From assembly GCA_021732415.1 (NCBI GenBank), contig JAKFVC010000244.1:1-48314 (forward strand): a stretch of 48,314 nucleotides of DNA. Reading direction: 5' to 3'. This DNA is from Planctomycetaceae bacterium. Its GTDB lineage: Bacteria; Planctomycetota; Planctomycetia; Planctomycetales; Planctomycetaceae. Positions 24,319-32,988 of the stretch are shown in pieces. The number at the start of each line of letters is the position of its first letter. The stretch's first letter is position 1. A program made the position numbers and the translations under genes. The notes beneath the pieces are model-generated. The model saw only the letters and a list, made by a program, of their open reading frames with translations. It did not search any database and had not been told where the DNA came from.

Positions 24319-25545
24319 ATGCAACGTAAAATCCGCAACTCGATATCATCCCACCGGCGCGGCCTGGCCACGCTGGAAACGGTCATGTCGCTGCCGTTTC
24401 TGCTCGGGGCGTTTGCCCTGATCATTGCGGTCGCGATGGCCTCCATTCGCAAGTCAGAAGCAGCCATTGCGGCGAGGAATATCGCCTGGCAGGACAGGAC
24501 CTCGGGCAAAGGTGAAGTTCCGTTTGAATTCTCCGGCATCAGCAGCGCGGGGATTAGCCCGGCGAGTGCCCCCCCGACACATTTCACCATGCCGCCACCG
24601 CCCGTTTCAACGGGGCAGGAAGCGACGGCGGAGTCGCGCAATCAGATTCTCGACGGCAGTTGGGCCGATCCGACCGCCAAGATGTACGAAGATCAGGACC
24701 CCTTTGTGCCACACTTGCCACAGATGTGGAAATTGCTGCAAGGCGCTGGGGGAAATGATCCCACGGACCTGATTTCCTTTTTGAAATCCTTGAGTGGCGA
24801 CATGGCCAACTCGAGTGGCGGCGGCATGAGCCTGAATGTGAATCTCTCGCAGATGAAGATTCCGCTGTCTGCGGACAATTTTCTTGCCGAGATGGCGGGC
24901 GCCGTGTTGCAGCAACTGGTGGGTTCGATGTCGGGTCTGGGAGCTGGCGGCCATGCCGCAGCCGGGGCCATGAATACCGTTCTGGAGGCTGCCGGTTGGG
25001 TGTTCTGTTCGCTTGATCCCAACCACGTGATGGGCGAATTGAGCAACATTCTCAGCAAGATCGCCAAAGAGGTTTCGGACGCAGCAAACAGCGTGGCGGA
25101 GGGCCTGAATGATCTGCTGAGTAGTGCGGAATTTCGCGAGTCATCCACGGTCATGCTGGCGGCGCTGTGTGATGCGAATCAGAGACAGATCTTGCCGTTT
25201 GTGGTGACCAGTAGCCTGGGCCAGCTCGGCGGAATCAGTGGCACCATGGATCAGATTACCAACGCGGCGGATGATTTCACGGACGCGGCGAAGAAGGCCG
25301 GAAAGGAAATCACCGGAGCATTTTCAGACGGCGTTGATGCACTGAAGAAGATTGGCGAAACGGCCGCGAAGGTCCTTAAAGCTGCCAAGATTCTGGAAAA
25401 GCTGGAAAGCATGAACGTGGCAGCCATCCTGACCAACATGTTCGGCAACCTGTGCGACGCTTCGAAAGGGATCGATCATACGAATGGCGGCTCGCCGGGC
25501 GGCTTCGAGAAGGGCGATCTGGAAGAGTTACAAAGCCTAAAATGA
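24319..25545 (+). CDS. TadE/TadG-like pseudopilin with large helical domain
   Basis: A 408-aa product from ATG 24319 (MQRKIRNSISSHRRG); a GTG nine bases upstream is an alternative. RRGLATLETVMSLPFLLG is a good class III pilin/TadE signature: basic leader, Gly, Leu-Ala-Thr-Leu-Glu with Glu at +5, then a helix. The remainder is extracytoplasmic. A Pro/Ser-rich linker leads to a Gly/Ser/Met-rich part (about 150-220) and a long helical part (about 235-385) with heptad-like Ala/Leu/Lys patterns (AADDFTDAAKKAGKEI, KVLKAAKILEKLESM). Such size is unusual for TadE. It is probably a minor pilin carrying an extended domain (inference). Confidence 0.7.
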   Translation: MQRKIRNSISSHRRGLATLETVMSLPFLLGAFALIIAVAMASIRKSEAAIAARNIAWQDRTSGKGEVPFEFSGISSAGISPASAPPTHFTMPPPPVSTGQEATAESRNQILDGSWADPTAKMYEDQDPFVPHLPQMWKLLQGAGGNDPTDLISFLKSLSGDMANSSGGGMSLNVNLSQMKIPLSADNFLAEMAGAVLQQLVGSMSGLGAGGHAAAGAMNTVLEAAGWVFCSLDPNHVMGELSNILSKIAKEVSDAANSVAEGLNDLLSSAEFRESSTVMLAALCDANQRQILPFVVTSSLGQLGGISGTMDQITNAADDFTDAAKKAGKEITGAFSDGVDALKKIGETAAKVLKAAKILEKLESMNVAAILTNMFGNLCDASKGIDHTNGGSPGGFEKGDLEELQSLK

Positions 25546-25595
25546 ACCGCCCTGTTGACTGAGGAAACTGGTCGAAGCCCCACTGAAAGTGCCGT

Positions 25596-26540
25596 ATGTC
25601 CGAACCAAACCCATCCCGCGAACCACCAGACCGAGCATCGCAAGAGCCGGCCACGCTGGGCGATGCGTTAGCCAGCAAGGTCTTTGTGACCATCTTGCTG
25701 CTGGTTGTCGGCGGGTGGGTGTGCGCGACCTATGCGGAATTGCTGGTGGGGCCGCGGCCATCCCCCAAACTCGATTCCACTGAGCAAACCACGCTCGAGC
25801 AATTATTGCGTACCGAACTCGGTGCCGGAGCATGGCAACTCGGCAATCTGAATTGGGAAATCAGTCTGTCGAAGTGTTCGGACAAAGAGTTTCGCAACCG
25901 CTGGAAAACCGTTCCACAACCGGCCGCAATACCGGCTGCCACCGACGAGGCCGCGGACGTCATCCTGATACCCCTGATTCGATCTCTCAAACCCCAAGTC
26001 CGGAAAGTTTCCGGATTCCAGGTTTATGACGTCATTCAAGAACGATCACGCCTGCAGTTCTGGAGTCGGCCGTCAAAGTCCGGGGAACGCTTAGTATTCG
26101 CCCGGGCCGCTGTGAACGATCGGGGCGGATGGCAGTTCTTCGAAGTCCAGGCGACGGGGCAATCACTGGAACAATCAGGCCCGCCGGACAGCTCGATCTG
26201 GCCGGACGTCCCCCGCGGAACGGTTCGGATATGCCGGCGATACGACCAGGAGCGGAGAATTTTGGCCGAACTGTGGTCTTTTGATATTCCACTCAGTGAA
26301 CTCGTGTTAAACTGGGAAAAAACGGGTTGGCGTCCAGCGCGCCCCCTCTCCAATCTGATACCCTCACCAGAGACCGCAAACAAAACACCTGTAGACAAAA
26401 CACCGTTGCTGAACTTCACCCTGGAAAATCAATCTCAACAGATACTGGTCCGGCTGGTGCGGTCAACTCCCGGTGAGCCGTCGTTAGCGATATTGACGCG
26501 CGCCACAAAAATCTCCCCCACCAAAAAACAATTGCCCTGA
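25596..26540 (+). CDS. Single-pass membrane protein in the pilus locus, unknown
   Basis: A 314-aa product. A short polar N-terminus (MSEPNPSREPPDRAS) precedes one membrane segment (KVFVTILLLVVGGWVCATYAELL, about 28-50). An extracytoplasmic domain of about 260 residues follows, with strand-rich segments (GERLVFARAAVNDRGGWQFFE, GTVRICRRYDQERRILAELW). No motif is recognised. It lies 50 bp after the TadE/G-like gene and 24 bp before the CpaB-like gene on the same strand, so it belongs to the pilus transcription unit. It could be a partner of the CpaB-like protein or substitute for a missing periplasmic component; both ideas are inference. Confidence 0.7.
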   Translation: MSEPNPSREPPDRASQEPATLGDALASKVFVTILLLVVGGWVCATYAELLVGPRPSPKLDSTEQTTLEQLLRTELGAGAWQLGNLNWEISLSKCSDKEFRNRWKTVPQPAAIPAATDEAADVILIPLIRSLKPQVRKVSGFQVYDVIQERSRLQFWSRPSKSGERLVFARAAVNDRGGWQFFEVQATGQSLEQSGPPDSSIWPDVPRGTVRICRRYDQERRILAELWSFDIPLSELVLNWEKTGWRPARPLSNLIPSPETANKTPVDKTPLLNFTLENQSQQILVRLVRSTPGEPSLAILTRATKISPTKKQLP

Positions 26541-26564
26541 AAATGCCCTGACTGAGGATCGTGA

Positions 26565-27464
26565 ATGACACCCTGGATGCGCATGTTACTGCCAGTCGGT
26601 TTTGGAATTGCGGCGGCGGTCATCAATTTCGTCGTCTTGAAGCAGTTGAACCAGCAAACGGAATTCGTCAGCGTGGGAGGCAAAGTGCCGCTCGCCCAGG
26701 GAACTCCGTTTGCCCCTGCGAATCTGACACCGCTGCCGGTCAGCGGCAATGTGGCCAAGCTGAATAAGGCTTGGATTCGCTGGGAAGATCGGGACACGAT
26801 CTTCGGGCGGCCGGCGGGTCGGACTCTACACCGCGGCGAACTCGTGCTGCGACAGGATGCCCAGCCAGTTAAGGAATTGAAGCCGGGACCAGATGAAGAC
26901 GCGATGGTGATTTCATTGGGATCGGTGGAAGTTGAACCCAAGTTGCTGCTGATCGGCGAGGAAATCGGCTTTTTGATTCGGCAGGCTCGACCGGAACCGG
27001 TGGTGGAATTGCCCGCAGACAAACCCTCCCCTGTGAAGATCGCTCCCCCGAAGAAGCCTGACCCGCTGGATGTGGACATCAAGTACCTCGGGCCGTTCCG
27101 GTTGCTCAGTGTCGGCGACCGATTGAGCCGCAACGTGGGCGAGAGCAAAAAAGATAACCGTGGTGACGGGCGCACGGTGACCATCGCCATCAAGAAGATT
27201 CGCGGCGAGGAGAAGCTGAACGAGAATGTCGATCGCCTGGTGCGAGCCTCTATCAAATCGGGCAACCGCAGTGAGTCCGATTTGTTGAAACTCGTGCTGC
27301 ATCGCAGTTCGCCGAAAACGGAAGAGGAAACGGCAACCGACGAGGGGGTGACACCTGAGGAGACGAAGGAGAAGACCGACGGAACGACAGAGTCGACACC
27401 CTCCGAGACCAAGCCCGATTCCGGTGAAGACGGTTCTACGAAGGACTCGGGAACGGAGAAGTAA
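26565..27464 (+). CDS. CpaB/RcpC-like Flp pilus assembly protein
   Basis: A 299-aa product with an N-terminal membrane segment (MLLPVGFGIAAAVINFVVL, about 7-25). The region EFVSVGGKVPLAQGTPFAPA, then NLTPLPV, and later FGRPAGRTLHRGELVLRQD resembles the two halves of an SAF domain (AARDIPAGTVLT and GRVARRDIPAGEPL patterns), the hallmark of CpaB/RcpC. A central Pro-rich stretch (PADKPSPVKIAPPKKPDP) is followed by a second globular part and a Glu/Thr/Ser/Lys-rich disordered tail of about 45 residues. In Tad systems CpaB lies in the periplasm and works with the secretin, yet no secretin gene is seen here. The gene ends 100 bp before the FHA-CpaF start. Confidence 0.65.
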   Translation: MTPWMRMLLPVGFGIAAAVINFVVLKQLNQQTEFVSVGGKVPLAQGTPFAPANLTPLPVSGNVAKLNKAWIRWEDRDTIFGRPAGRTLHRGELVLRQDAQPVKELKPGPDEDAMVISLGSVEVEPKLLLIGEEIGFLIRQARPEPVVELPADKPSPVKIAPPKKPDPLDVDIKYLGPFRLLSVGDRLSRNVGESKKDNRGDGRTVTIAIKKIRGEEKLNENVDRLVRASIKSGNRSESDLLKLVLHRSSPKTEEETATDEGVTPEETKEKTDGTTESTPSETKPDSGEDGSTKDSGTEK

Positions 27465-27564
27465 TCGAACGCTTCTGTCCGGCCCACAACAATCGCATCA
27501 GACCCTTTATTGCACGCTCAGCTCGTCAGCGCTCGGTTTTGAGAATCTCATATCGGATGGTTGC

Positions 27565-29478
27565 ATGTCTAAGCCGCTGACAATCCAGTACATCAACGAC
27601 ATCGACTCGCAGCAGGCGATCAAGGAATTTGATCGCAGCGTGATTCGCATCGGTAAGGCGCTCACGAACGATATTGTTCTCCCCAATCACTTCGTTTCTG
27701 ACGAGGCTCTCGTCCTCCGGCGACGCGGTACCGGCTGGGAACTGTCGGTGCTGGGATTCAACAGCGTTCGCATCGGAGAAAAAGGGGAACTGGAAGTCCA
27801 CGGGGGTGGCAGCTGTCTGCTCGAACGCGCATCGCTGGTCAAGCTCTTTCCGTATAACATCCGGCTGAACTGGGATGTGGGTGAAGGAGATGCGGAGGAT
27901 GTCGAGGAGCAACGCCTGGATGGAGAAATGTCGCAGTTGCTGCTCAAGGTGCATATCGAGTTGCTGAGCCGCATGGACCTGCGCGTCGATACCGAGAGAG
28001 CCGGCAACACGGAAGACTACCTGTTCAATCTGGAAAAGAACATTGACGAAATCGTGCGGCTGCAGGGTGTTCTGAAGCCGAAGGTCAAGCGGCTGAAGGA
28101 TCTGTTGAATCATGTGTCCGGTCGTTCGGTGCGCGGTGAATTGATTTCGCAATTGCTGGAGGCGTCGGCATCCAGTCAGCCCAGTATCTGGTCCACCGGC
28201 GGACACTGGAGCCGCATGGTGACCGCCTCCCCGAATCTGGAAGATGAACTGAAGGGGATTCTGGCGAAGATCACTCGCGAGTTAAAACTCGACGGCTACA
28301 CCGACCTGAGCGAACGCATGGCCGTGGTCGAGCAGCATTTCCGCCCTTGTTGGAAGGATATTCTGAAAGGACTGCTGGACGATTCCCGCGAATACCTGAC
28401 GCTGCGCCACGTCAAGAAGGTCATCAAGGACGTCGTGTTCGGATACGGTCCGCTGGAGGACCTGTTACGTCTGCCGACCATTTCCGAAATCATGGTGGTC
28501 AGCCGCGACCACATCTATGTCGAACGTAACGGCGTGCTGGAAAACTCCGGACGCCAGTTCCTGTCGGACGAAGTCACGCTGTCGATTATCGAACGTATCG
28601 TGGCCAAGGTCGGACGGCGTATCGATAAGGCCCAGCCGCTAGTCGATGCCCGATTGACCGATGGCAGTCGTGTGAATGCCGTGATTCCGCCGCTGGCCGT
28701 CAGCGGGCCCGCACTAACCATCCGCAAGTTTCCGCATCGCGCCCTGCTGGTCGACGATCTCGTCAACAAGGGAGCACTCACTCGGACCGTGGCCGAGTTC
28801 CTGCGGGCTGCCGTCGTGACCCGAAAAAACATCCTCATCTCGGGCGGCACAGGCACCGGCAAGACCACCTTGCTGAATTGTCTGAGCGACTTCATCCCCG
28901 ATAAGGAACGCATCGTTACGATCGAAGATACGGCTGAGCTGCAGATCAAAAAAGAGCACGTCGTCCGCATGGAAACGAAGCTCGCCAACATTGAAGGTGC
29001 GGGCGCCTATACGATTCGGGATCTGGTGAAGAACTCGCTCCGTATGCGTCCCGATCGGATCATCGTCGGCGAATGTCGCGGCGGTGAAGCGCTCGACATG
29101 CTGCAAGCCATGAACACGGGCCACGACGGTTCGATGACGACCATTCACGCCAACTCGGCGAAGGACGTCATTCTCCGTCTGGACGTCCTCGTGCAAATGG
29201 CGAGCGACCTGCCCATCGATTCGATTCACCGGCAGATTGCCTCGGCCCTCAATCTGGTGATTCAACTGGTCCGCATGCGGAACGGCCGCCGCATGATTTC
29301 ACAGGTTGCCGAGGTCGCCGGAATTGATCTCGAGACCCACGAGTTGCACGTCAAAGATCTGTTTTTGCTGCAGGATACGCCGACTGGCCCGGTGCTGATG
29401 CCGACCGGTCGGTTGCCGACGTTTATGGAAGAATTGATTGAATCGGGAATGATCGCGCTGGATTCGTTTTATTTGTAG
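27565..29478 (+). CDS. cpaF: FHA-like domain fused to a CpaF/TadA pilus ATPase
   Basis: A 637-aa product from ATG 27565 ([11 protein letters not shown]); the frame is open from 27424 but overlaps the upstream gene there. Residues 1-105 look like an FHA domain ([20 protein letters not shown], then [25 protein letters not shown]). The first Arg-Ile-Gly and a Ser are kept, but the usual S-x-R/x-H pair reads VSDEA, so phosphothreonine binding is uncertain. A helical linker follows (110-280). The CpaF core has [24 protein letters not shown], Walker [10 protein letters not shown] at about 427-435, Asp box [11 protein letters not shown], Walker [21 protein letters not shown] and His box [10 protein letters not shown]. 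All ATPase motifs are intact. The N-terminal fusion is atypical for CpaF. Confidence 0.93.
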   Translation: MSKPLTIQYINDIDSQQAIKEFDRSVIRIGKALTNDIVLPNHFVSDEALVLRRRGTGWELSVLGFNSVRIGEKGELEVHGGGSCLLERASLVKLFPYNIRLNWDVGEGDAEDVEEQRLDGEMSQLLLKVHIELLSRMDLRVDTERAGNTEDYLFNLEKNIDEIVRLQGVLKPKVKRLKDLLNHVSGRSVRGELISQLLEASASSQPSIWSTGGHWSRMVTASPNLEDELKGILAKITRELKLDGYTDLSERMAVVEQHFRPCWKDILKGLLDDSREYLTLRHVKKVIKDVVFGYGPLEDLLRLPTISEIMVVSRDHIYVERNGVLENSGRQFLSDEVTLSIIERIVAKVGRRIDKAQPLVDARLTDGSRVNAVIPPLAVSGPALTIRKFPHRALLVDDLVNKGALTRTVAEFLRAAVVTRKNILISGGTGTGKTTLLNCLSDFIPDKERIVTIEDTAELQIKKEHVVRMETKLANIEGAGAYTIRDLVKNSLRMRPDRIIVGECRGGEALDMLQAMNTGHDGSMTTIHANSAKDVILRLDVLVQMASDLPIDSIHRQIASALNLVIQLVRMRNGRRMISQVAEVAGIDLETHELHVKDLFLLQDTPTGPVLMPTGRLPTFMEELIESGMIALDSFYL

Positions 29479-29481
29479 AAG

Positions 29482-29577
29482 TCGATGGGAGGGTGAGGCT
29501 CCTGCCGAACCGCAAGCGTCGTTCGGCCTTCGCCAGACTAAGCGGTTCGGCGGGAGCCTCACCCTCCCATGACGTCG
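29482..29577. repeat. Palindromic intergenic repeat, family A, copy 2
   Basis: Inverted arms CGATGGGAGGGTGAGGCTCC... and ...GGAGCCTCACCCTCCCATG, continuing inward to GCCGAACCGC / GCGGTTCGGC. The inner part CGTTCGGCCTTCGCCAGACT is, in reverse complement, the centre of the copy at 2838-2936, so the two copies are inverted relative to each other. It starts 4 bp after the stop of FHA-CpaF and stands between it and tadB, interrupting an otherwise compact pilus gene string. Confidence 0.8.
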
Positions 29578-29646
29578 AAACTTTGTTCAGAAGTTACCCT
29601 ATCGCCCGACTCTGGAGAGTCAGGCTACGACATCGGTATCGAACGC

Positions 29647-30507
29647 ATGGCAAGTTTACCCGTCGAAATCTGGATCCTGATCAGCAGCCTCGCGGTGTTT
29701 GGCGGCGCCGCGTTCGGACTGATCGAGCTCGCACATTTGTGGGATCGCATCTCGGCCCGGATGATGTCTGATCTGACTCCCAAGCTGGAAGATTTGCGGC
29801 TCGACACGCGTCTCTTGCCCTATTACATGCGGGTGTGGGGCACGTCGCTGGTCGTCACGGCGGTCTTGTTCATCTTTGTGTTTCAGATGATTCCCGTGGC
29901 GATCGCTGCGGTCTACATGGTGTATGTCGCGCCGCGATTTATTATCGAGTATCTCATCGCCCGCCGACGGCGACTGCTGCGCGATCAAATGGTCGGCGTC
30001 AGTATCGGGCTGGCGAATGCCGTGAAGGCTGGCTTGTCACTGCCCAAGGGACTCGAAGCGATTACTTCTGAAGTCCCGGAACCATTGTTGACCGAGCTGC
30101 AGCGCATTACCTTCGAGTGGAATCGCGGCCGACCTTTGGCAGAAGCTTTGCTGCAAGTCAAAGAGCGGTTGAAGCTGGATAGCTTCACGCTCTTCGCGGT
30201 GGCCATTACCGCGTGCCTGGAACGCGGTGGAAAAATCACCGAAGCTCTGGAGCGAATCAGTTTCAGCCTGACGGAGAATCAACGGCTGGAGCGCAAGCTC
30301 GACGCCGAAACGGCCAGCGGTCGCAAAGTGGTGATTATCCTGGGTGCGTTTCCCTTCGTCTTTTTGGGCGGGTTCATGGCAATGGATCCAGTCCACACCA
30401 GCCTGGTATTCACCTCGTTGCTCGGGCAGATCGTGTTGTTTGTCGTCCTGGCCATTGTGTACTTCAGCGTACGGTGGTGTGTCAGAATTTTGAGTATTCC
30501 GTTTTAG
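29647..30507 (+). CDS. tadB: Tad pilus inner-membrane platform protein TadB
   Basis: A 286-aa GspF-like (T2SSF) membrane protein. ATG 29647 (MASLPVEIWILI) is chosen; the longer frame from 29569 runs into the palindromic repeat. Hydrophobic segments lie at about 7-27, 70-108, 230-250 and 258-282. The central cytoplasmic GspF domain has GVSIGLANAVKAGLSLPKGL, FEWNRGRPLAEALLQ and CLERGGKITEALERIS, all typical. With TadC it forms the platform on which CpaF acts. The next gene starts 12 bp after the stop. Confidence 0.92.
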   Translation: MASLPVEIWILISSLAVFGGAAFGLIELAHLWDRISARMMSDLTPKLEDLRLDTRLLPYYMRVWGTSLVVTAVLFIFVFQMIPVAIAAVYMVYVAPRFIIEYLIARRRRLLRDQMVGVSIGLANAVKAGLSLPKGLEAITSEVPEPLLTELQRITFEWNRGRPLAEALLQVKERLKLDSFTLFAVAITACLERGGKITEALERISFSLTENQRLERKLDAETASGRKVVIILGAFPFVFLGGFMAMDPVHTSLVFTSLLGQIVLFVVLAIVYFSVRWCVRILSIPF

Positions 30508-30519
30508 AGCGCCGCAACA

Positions 30520-31431
30520 ATGACCGAAAAACAAAAACTCATCTGGATGATCGGCGCGTCCATCCCCTGGGGCATCGTGGCGTTCTGGTTAAGCCATAAC
30601 CTGGTATCGATCATCTTTCGTCCGCGACGTGACACGGCCGACAGTTGGGAATTCGAGACGGCACGGCGCATCAGGTTGCGAAAGGCGAATTCCATTTATC
30701 GCTGGTTTGAACCACTGGTCGATGAACTGGTCGGCTGGAGTTCGGGAAAATCACCGAAACAAAGTGATCGGCTCGAGCGTCAACTCCGCGGATCCAAAGA
30801 GGCCGCTCCCTGGAAGCCCGAGGAGTATATCGCGGTCAAACAGATCGAAAGTCTGGGTGCGGCACTGTTTGGTGGCGTGTTTGGACTGCTGTATGACGGC
30901 TGGCAACTGGGAGCGGTGACGGCCATTCTGGCGGGTTGGGGCTATCAGTTGCTCATGACCCGCGGTGTCGCTGACCAGTCCCGCCAGCGGGCCGAAGTCT
31001 TCAAGCGACGGCTGCCGTTCGCCATCGATCTGATGGCCTTCATGATGGAAGCCGGGGCGAGTTTTCAAGATAGTATTCAAACCGTCGTCAATGAAAGTGG
31101 TGACCATCCACTGGCCCAGGAAATCAGCGAAGTCATTCGACAGATCCGGCTCGGAACCAGTCGTCAGAAAGCCTTGATTAACCTTCAGGACCGGCTGGCG
31201 GACAACGACGTGACCGAATTGGTTTTTGCTCTGAACACGGGTGAGGAATTGGGAACGCCCCTCAGCCAGATCCTTAGAAACCAGGCGAACCAGATGCGTA
31301 CGAAGCGATCGCAATGGGCCGAACGGGCAGCGGCTGAAGCGCAAGTCACGATCGTCTTCCCGGGCATGTTGATCATGATCGCGTGCCTGTTGATTGTCAT
31401 CGCTCCCTTTATCCTCAGCGCACTGGTGTAA
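30520..31431 (+). CDS. tadC: Tad pilus inner-membrane platform protein TadC
   Basis: A 303-aa T2SSF-domain protein, partner of TadB. An N-terminal helix (about 7-33) is followed by a cytoplasmic polar part, two helices (about 112-148), and the GspF domain with RLPFAIDLMAFMMEAGASFQ, EVIRQIRLGTSRQKALINLQ and ALNTGEELGTPLSQILRNQA, then a C-terminal helix pair (IVFPGMLIMIACLLIVIAPF). This is the standard TadC layout. It follows tadB by 12 bp and precedes the FHA-like gene by 58 bp. Confidence 0.93.
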   Translation: MTEKQKLIWMIGASIPWGIVAFWLSHNLVSIIFRPRRDTADSWEFETARRIRLRKANSIYRWFEPLVDELVGWSSGKSPKQSDRLERQLRGSKEAAPWKPEEYIAVKQIESLGAALFGGVFGLLYDGWQLGAVTAILAGWGYQLLMTRGVADQSRQRAEVFKRRLPFAIDLMAFMMEAGASFQDSIQTVVNESGDHPLAQEISEVIRQIRLGTSRQKALINLQDRLADNDVTELVFALNTGEELGTPLSQILRNQANQMRTKRSQWAERAAAEAQVTIVFPGMLIMIACLLIVIAPFILSALV

Positions 31432-31489
31432 CCGCACTGCACACCGCCGGTTGAACGCTACCGAACTACGACACAGGAAAACGGCCAAT

Positions 31490-32425
31490 ATGTCTGCGAA
31501 ACTCGTGATTACCGAGGGCGATCCGGTCGGTAAGGAAATTCCGATTCAGTTTTCCGTCCTGCGCATCGGCAGCGGGGCGAGCTGTGAGGTTCAAGTCCGC
31601 GGCATTGCGGACGTCGCCGCAACTCTGCGCTATGATCAGGGCCGGTATCAACTGTTGAATCGCGGGACCACTCCGATCCATCTGGATGGCGATCCGATTG
31701 ATCCCCAGAAATCGAAACTCTGGCCCCATGGGGGTCAGTTGAGACTGTCTGACCAATGCGTGTTGAGCCTGGAAATTGACGGCGATCCCGCCCCCCGCAA
31801 TTTCGGATCACTCAGTCGGGATATCATCGATCAGGTGAAGGCTCCGGAGCCAGTGGAAACGGAACAAGAAGAGGACGAAGACGCCCTCAGCGAACCGGTT
31901 CCGAAAGTGAAAGCCGACCCCAAGAAAGCGTTCCAGATGACGGTAATCATCCTGTGCGTGCTGGGGGGGGCCTACCTGCAGTATAGCGATATGCAGAAGG
32001 CCAATGGTGGCGGAGATGCGTCGGCGCCCGGGGGCGCGGTGACCAAGCAGATGCTGCGAGAAAAATTTGGCCTGCTCGTGGATGAACTGATCGCCCTGGA
32101 GAAAAAGGATCCGCACTTCCGATTCGGTCTGCTGCGTGAAGCGTTGCAGCAGGCGCGGATCGCAGATATTGATGAAGAGTGGAACGCGGCGGCCTTCCAC
32201 TACCGTGTCGTGCTGGAACAAATGGAAGACTTGGAACTCGGCCTACCCGTGGCAGCGGAAACCGACGAAGCGGCCCCTCCGGCCAAACCAGCGCCCTCCA
32301 GTCTGCGTGTGAAAGCCGACGAATATCGAAAACTGCCACTCAATTCGCGGCTGAACGAATTCGTGCGGCAGCGGTTGACGCAGATCGACCCCAAGGTCTC
32401 CAAGTTCACCGATCCTGATGCCTGA
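31490..32425 (+). CDS. FHA-like membrane protein at the end of the pilus locus
   Basis: A 311-aa product from ATG 31490 (MSAKLVITEGDPVGK); the frame from 31394 overlaps tadC and is not used. Residues 1-100 fit an FHA fold (FSVLRIGSGASCEVQVRGIA, then YQLLNRGTTPIHLDGDPI and LRLSDQCVLSL). Arg-Ile-Gly-Ser is kept, but the S-x-x-H motif is absent (IADVAATL). An acidic linker (PVETEQEEDEDALSE) leads to one membrane segment (MTVIILCVLGGAYLQY, about 146-162) and an extracytoplasmic helical domain (about 185-310). Topology: FHA inside, helical part outside. It may couple cytoplasmic signals to the pilus machine (inference). Confidence 0.8.
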   Translation: MSAKLVITEGDPVGKEIPIQFSVLRIGSGASCEVQVRGIADVAATLRYDQGRYQLLNRGTTPIHLDGDPIDPQKSKLWPHGGQLRLSDQCVLSLEIDGDPAPRNFGSLSRDIIDQVKAPEPVETEQEEDEDALSEPVPKVKADPKKAFQMTVIILCVLGGAYLQYSDMQKANGGGDASAPGGAVTKQMLREKFGLLVDELIALEKKDPHFRFGLLREALQQARIADIDEEWNAAAFHYRVVLEQMEDLELGLPVAAETDEAAPPAKPAPSSLRVKADEYRKLPLNSRLNEFVRQRLTQIDPKVSKFTDPDA

Positions 32426-32495
32426 CGACGGTCGCTCCGAATTTTACGTGTTCTTCACAAACTGCCGAAGACGCAAAGTCATCACCTTGGACGTG

Positions 32496-32525
32496 TTGAC
32501 ATTAGTGCCACACCAAGCACATAGT
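32496..32525 (+). promoter_or_regulatory. Candidate sigma-70-type promoter upstream of VWA gene
   Basis: TTGACA at 32496-32501, an 18-base spacer, then CATAGT at 32520-32525 (4 of 6 to TATAAT). It would give a leader of about 460 bases before the VWA start, which is long, so this is a weak candidate. Confidence 0.25.
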
Positions 32526-32711
32526 GAATCGTTTTGATGTCAGTTTTTGACTCCCTGAGAATTTTACGAAATCTGTCCTGCTCGGACCGATTGTGCGTCC
32601 GCCCGCAGTTGGAAACCGGATATACACAGAGAAGAAGACCACGATCGGGTCCTCTGATCGACGCATTTTGCGAGCTATCGCGCTTTCAACAAAAGGTTTG
32701 CGCAAATTGAA

Positions 32712-32817
32712 TGTGTGAGAGTGACAGTGTGTGAGGGTATGAGAGTAAAGAAAAAGTCCAATCGAATCCCCGCACCCTCTTACTCCATTACTCTCGCACC
32801 CTCATACTCTCAGACTC
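32712..32817. repeat. GTGAGAGT-type palindromic repeat, family D, copy 1
   Basis: Left part GTGTGAGAGTGACAGTGTGT, GAGGGTATGAGAGT; right part CTCTTACTCC, ACTCTCGCACCCTCATACTC. Imperfect inverted repeat made of GAGAGT/GTGTGAGGGT words with a 20-30 base centre. A related element lies at 35254-35356, so the two copies bracket the VWA gene. Confidence 0.65.
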
Positions 32818-32988
32818 GTCGATGCTCAAACATTAAGTGAAACCGCTCTAAATGCTTGAAAACTTGGGATGGGTCCGTCGGGCCGTGGCGCGACTCTGGT
32901 TTGCTTTAGGTCCATAAACTCAAAATTTACCGATACCAAATCGGGGTCATGCTGAATGCCTATTTTTTCAGCCACAAAGGGACGGAAC

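Larger units (their letters stand above)
32426..32988. other. Intergenic region between pilus locus and VWA gene
   Basis: About 560 bp without a convincing gene. It holds the family D palindrome (32712-32817), a TTGACA-18-CATAGT promoter-like pair at 32496-32525, and GGAAACCGGAT at 32611-32621, the same word that begins the pilin-upstream boxes. The length suggests that the VWA gene starts a new transcription unit. Confidence 0.5.
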
